In this document: piece by piece, positions 6,998 through 8,325 of the stretch
Numbering within the stretch: the first letter of the stretch is position 1
How the letters are laid out: each line of letters opens with the position of its first letter
Assembly (NCBI GenBank): GCA_009774655.1
Contig: VSOD01000177.1
Location: forward strand, 1 to 8,325
Reading direction: 5' to 3'
Origin: Lachnospiraceae bacterium
GTDB lineage: Bacteria; Bacillota_A; Clostridia; Lachnospirales; Lachnospiraceae
DNA length: 8,325 nucleotides
Program-made: the position numbers and the translations under genes
Notes under the pieces: model-generated
What the model was told of the DNA's origin: nothing
Databases searched by the model: none
Seen by the model: only the letters and a program-made list of their open reading frames with translations

Positions 6998-7393
6998 TCA
7001 TCCCCTCATTTTCTTTCCAAGATCGTCCACCATGCCCTGCAGGTCATCCCTCATGTAAGTGCCCTGATAAGCAGAGATGCCCTTTTCCAGCATGTGTCGT
7101 CCCTCTGCGTAGCCTACGGTTCTGCCACCGCGCACAACCCGGTGACCGTTGTTGACCGGCTCCGCATACTCGGCATCATTCTCAACGATGATGTTGACGC
7201 CGCCATCCTCCTTTTCCACCTGAGAGTCCCAGCGCCGCCGCAGGTTACCGGTCACGACCTTTGTCTCCCGCTTCACTTCCCGCACGACTTTCTTACCCAT
7301 TTTTTTTGCATGTGCCGCGACGATCTCTGATTCCCATGCGTTCAGACCACGGTCAAAAGCCCGCTCCAGATCCTCCAGACTCTTCATACTCAT
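6998..7393 (-). CDS. xkdI: HK97 gp10-like neck/tail completion protein (XkdI-like)
   Basis: A 131-residue basic protein of the HK97 gp10-like family, which acts at the head-tail junction during tail attachment. The N-terminal half is a long charged helix (about residues 3-45) leading to the family signature TGNLRRRW (48-55), normally 'TG.LR.s'. A strand pair with VNIIVENDAEYAEPVNNGHR (66-85) follows; the 'Y.....v..GH' pattern is diagnostic. Near the C-terminus GRHMLEKGI (97-105) matches the usual 'g..f...a' element. The ATG at 7393 overlaps the stop of the head-closure gene as ATGA, and GGAGG (7405-7401) is seven bases upstream. A second ATG two codons in (7387) is possible but less well spaced. 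Confidence 0.87.
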   Translation of the reverse strand: MSMKSLEDLERAFDRGLNAWESEIVAAHAKKMGKKVVREVKRETKVVTGNLRRRWDSQVEKEDGGVNIIVENDAEYAEPVNNGHRVVRGGRTVGYAEGRHMLEKGISAYQGTYMRDDLQGMVDDLGKKMRG

Positions 7394-7728
7394 GTCTTAT
7401 CCTCCGCAGCAAAGGGCGTCTCCCCGTGGCTGATATATCCAAAAGTCCGGCCAGTCATTCCAGTAAACTGCTGCCCGGCTTCTGTCACAATGACCGCCTT
7501 GTCTTTATCAAGCAGCTCTACCCCCGGCAGGGTAAAGATCGTATGCGTGCGCTTTTTTTCAGAATGAAATTCCTGCCGCTCCGGCGTATCGTTTCCCTTT
7601 TGGCTGAGCGCACAGGGGATATCCTCATAGACCAGGATCTCCTTTTCAACCGTTCCCTGTGTCTCCGGATCCCTGACCCGTCTTGTCCGGTACACGCTCA
7701 TCTGATCCCGGAACGTCTTTGCCAGCAC
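7390..7728 (-). CDS. Head-closure (stopper) protein, GTG start
   Basis: A 112-residue protein placed between the connector and the gp10-like protein, the position of SPP1 gp16 and YqbH/XkdH, which plug the portal channel after packaging. After MLAKTFRDQMSVYRTRRVRD, which is typical of these small neck proteins, the chain is beta-rich. It includes HTIFTLPGVELLDKDKAVI near residues 62-80 and TGRTFGYISHGETPF near the C-terminus. The frame is open up to an ATG at 7752, but that ATG has only an AAGGA 12 bases away. The GTG at 7728 follows AGGGAGG by five bases and gives the better N-terminus, so I chose it. The 5' part overlaps a small basic ORF in another frame. Assignment to the stopper family rests on size, fold impression and position. 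Confidence 0.78.
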   Translation of the reverse strand: MLAKTFRDQMSVYRTRRVRDPETQGTVEKEILVYEDIPCALSQKGNDTPERQEFHSEKKRTHTIFTLPGVELLDKDKAVIVTEAGQQFTGMTGRTFGYISHGETPFAAEDKT

Positions 7729-7804
7729 GTTTGCCTCCCTGTTTCTTACCATTCTGCTTTACCGTCCTTCCCGGCTTTTTGTAGCTTAAGTCCTTAAAGC
7801 TCAT
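7646..7804 (-). CDS. Small basic ORF (52 aa) overlapping the head-closure gene
   Basis: I do not recognise this protein. It starts MSFKDLSYKKPGRTVKQNG, continues Lys/Gly-rich, and ends in a polar Gly/Asp-rich tail with no hydrophobic core. A perfect AGGAGG (7815-7810) directly after the connector stop lies five bases before the ATG, the best ribosome site in the neck region, so initiation here is likely. The last 83 bases overlap the head-closure gene in another frame, where the sequence looks like a non-coding shadow. It may be a short leader that brings ribosomes to the GTG of the closure gene, a genuine small protein, or the displaced 5' end of a longer closure gene after a one-base indel. 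Confidence 0.5.
   Translation of the reverse strand: MSFKDLSYKKPGRTVKQNGKKQGGKRAGKDVPGSDERVPDKTGQGSGDTGNG
7734..7740 (-). promoter_or_regulatory. Ribosome binding site deciding the head-closure start
   Basis: AGGGAGG followed by CAAAC and then GTG at 7728. It is stronger and better spaced than anything before the ATG at 7752, so it supports the shorter GTG-initiated protein. Confidence 0.65.
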
Positions 7805-7809
7805 GCCAT

Positions 7810-7815
7810 CCTCCT
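7810..7815 (-). promoter_or_regulatory. Perfect Shine-Dalgarno before the small ORF
   Basis: AGGAGG begins at the first base after the TAA of the connector gene (7818-7816) and is five bases before the ATG at 7804. Its position explains how the operon stays coupled across the gap between connector and head-closure genes. Confidence 0.7.
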
Positions 7816-8148
7816 TTACCCGGTGCGCAGCCGTCTGTACTTGCAGCACAGTTCCCGGTGCTCCTGTGTCATGTCATCCTTGCTGATCGTATCAGTGTAA
7901 GTTATCTGTGTATCGCCCCGCTTGATAGACGCCACGTTATCGCCGTTTTCTTTGTAAAAAGCATTGACGACGATCTGGCGGGCCACATATTCAAGCTGCA
8001 CCGGGAATACATCCCGGTTACAGAAGATCCGGATCATCATGACCGCATCCTCTAACATCAGACGGAGCACCTCATCGTGCTCCGTCGTCTCCGGGCTGAT
8101 CCCCAGCCTTACCTTGATCTTCTTTAACATCCCTTCTGTGTCGATCAT
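7816..8148 (-). CDS. Head-tail connector (adaptor) protein, gp6/gp15-like
   Basis: A 110-residue mostly helical protein of the HK97 gp6/SPP1 gp15 connector class, which binds the portal as a ring and begins the neck. Residues 5-15 (EGMLKKIKVRL) form the first helix. HDEVLRLMLEDAVMMIRIFCNRD (about 24-46) is the long helix typical of the class, normally followed by an aromatic and a proline. Next comes a helix with EYVARQIVVNAFYKENGD (53-70), then a short strand turn with IKRGDTQITYT (75-85), and a final basic helix ending CCKYRRLRTG. The family pattern 'A...i...C.R.....P...' is visible. The ATG overlaps the stop of the upstream gene as ATGA. A GGAGG lies 12 bases upstream, so coupling rather than a strong site probably drives initiation. 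Position corresponds to YqbG in the skin element. Confidence 0.84.
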   Translation of the reverse strand: MIDTEGMLKKIKVRLGISPETTEHDEVLRLMLEDAVMMIRIFCNRDVFPVQLEYVARQIVVNAFYKENGDNVASIKRGDTQITYTDTISKDDMTQEHRELCCKYRRLRTG

Positions 8149-8325
8149 GTCCCACTGCCGCCTCCGTCTGTCACAGCCTGCGCCGGATCTGCTGCCGGCT
8201 GCTCCGGTACAGGCTCTGCCTGATCCGGTTTTCCTGCAGACTGTTCCGGTATAGCCTCTGTCTGCTCCGTTTTTTCCGCGGGCTGATTCGTGCTGCTGCC
8301 TTCCTGCTTCGGCGCTGCTGCAGGC
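8145..8325 (-). CDS. C-terminal end of an upstream protein with Pro/Glu/Gln/Ala-rich tail
   Basis: This frame is open from the window edge to the TGA at 8147-8145, which overlaps the connector ATG. The 59 visible residues run from PAAAPKQEG to VTDGGGSGT. They are low-complexity, rich in Pro, Glu, Gln and Ala, with an imperfect double repeat (IPEQSAGKPDQAEP followed by VPEQPAADPAQAV) and a Gly/Ser end. No folded domain is visible. In PBSX-like elements this position, between major capsid and connector, is held by a small YqbF-like or HeH/LEM head protein, often with a flexible charged or proline-rich stretch. That identity is inferred from position only. The reading frame is supported by the ATGA junction and by the biased composition. 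Confidence 0.68.
   Translation of the reverse strand, partial: PAAAPKQEGSSTNQPAEKTEQTEAIPEQSAGKPDQAEPVPEQPAADPAQAVTDGGGSGT

Noticed and set aside
7261..7797. A 178-codon open frame on the plus strand
   Set aside because: It is opposite the gp10-like and head-closure genes. Its Ser/Pro/Leu/Arg-rich composition is that of an antisense shadow and no family resemblance is seen.

Overview
The window is one uninterrupted block of contractile-tail phage structural genes, all on the minus strand and read from high to low coordinates. The gene order and proteins match the PBSX/skin-element family of Bacillus (the xkd/yqb genes). The tail-terminator type, sheath type and roughly balanced GC content fit a prophage of an anaerobic Clostridia host, probably Lachnospiraceae; that host assignment is an inference. 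There are no RNA genes, IS elements, CRISPR repeats, attachment sites, recognisable promoters or terminators, and no gap between genes longer than about 55 bases.

Layout in transcription order: (1) 8325-8145, C-terminal end of a protein with a low-complexity Pro/Glu/Gln/Ala tail, lying where PBSX-like phages place a small head protein. (2) 8148-6568, the neck: head-tail connector, a small basic ORF with a perfect ribosome site, head-closure (stopper) protein, HK97 gp10-like protein and tail terminator. (3) 6547-5017, the contractile sheath and the inner tube. (4) 4962-4355, the tail assembly chaperone, with a -1 frame extension reached through an A AAA AAC slippery heptamer. (5) 4340-2061, a short TP901-type tape measure protein. 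(6) 2061 to 1, the start of the baseplate: XkdP-like LysM protein, XkdQ-like hub protein, XkdR-like DUF2577 protein and the N-terminus of an XkdS-like DUF2634 protein that leaves the window.

Most genes are joined by ATGA or TGATG overlaps or very short spacers with good Shine-Dalgarno sequences, so this is one translationally coupled late operon. The neck proteins close the filled capsid and cap the tail. The chaperone and its frameshifted form load tube subunits on the tape measure, the tube and sheath polymerise to the length it sets, and the XkdP/Q/R/S proteins form the hub and inner baseplate.

I do not see a new system here. The most informative features are the programmed frameshift, the well-primed overlapping small ORF upstream of the head-closure gene, and several start codons that a simple longest-ORF call would misplace.
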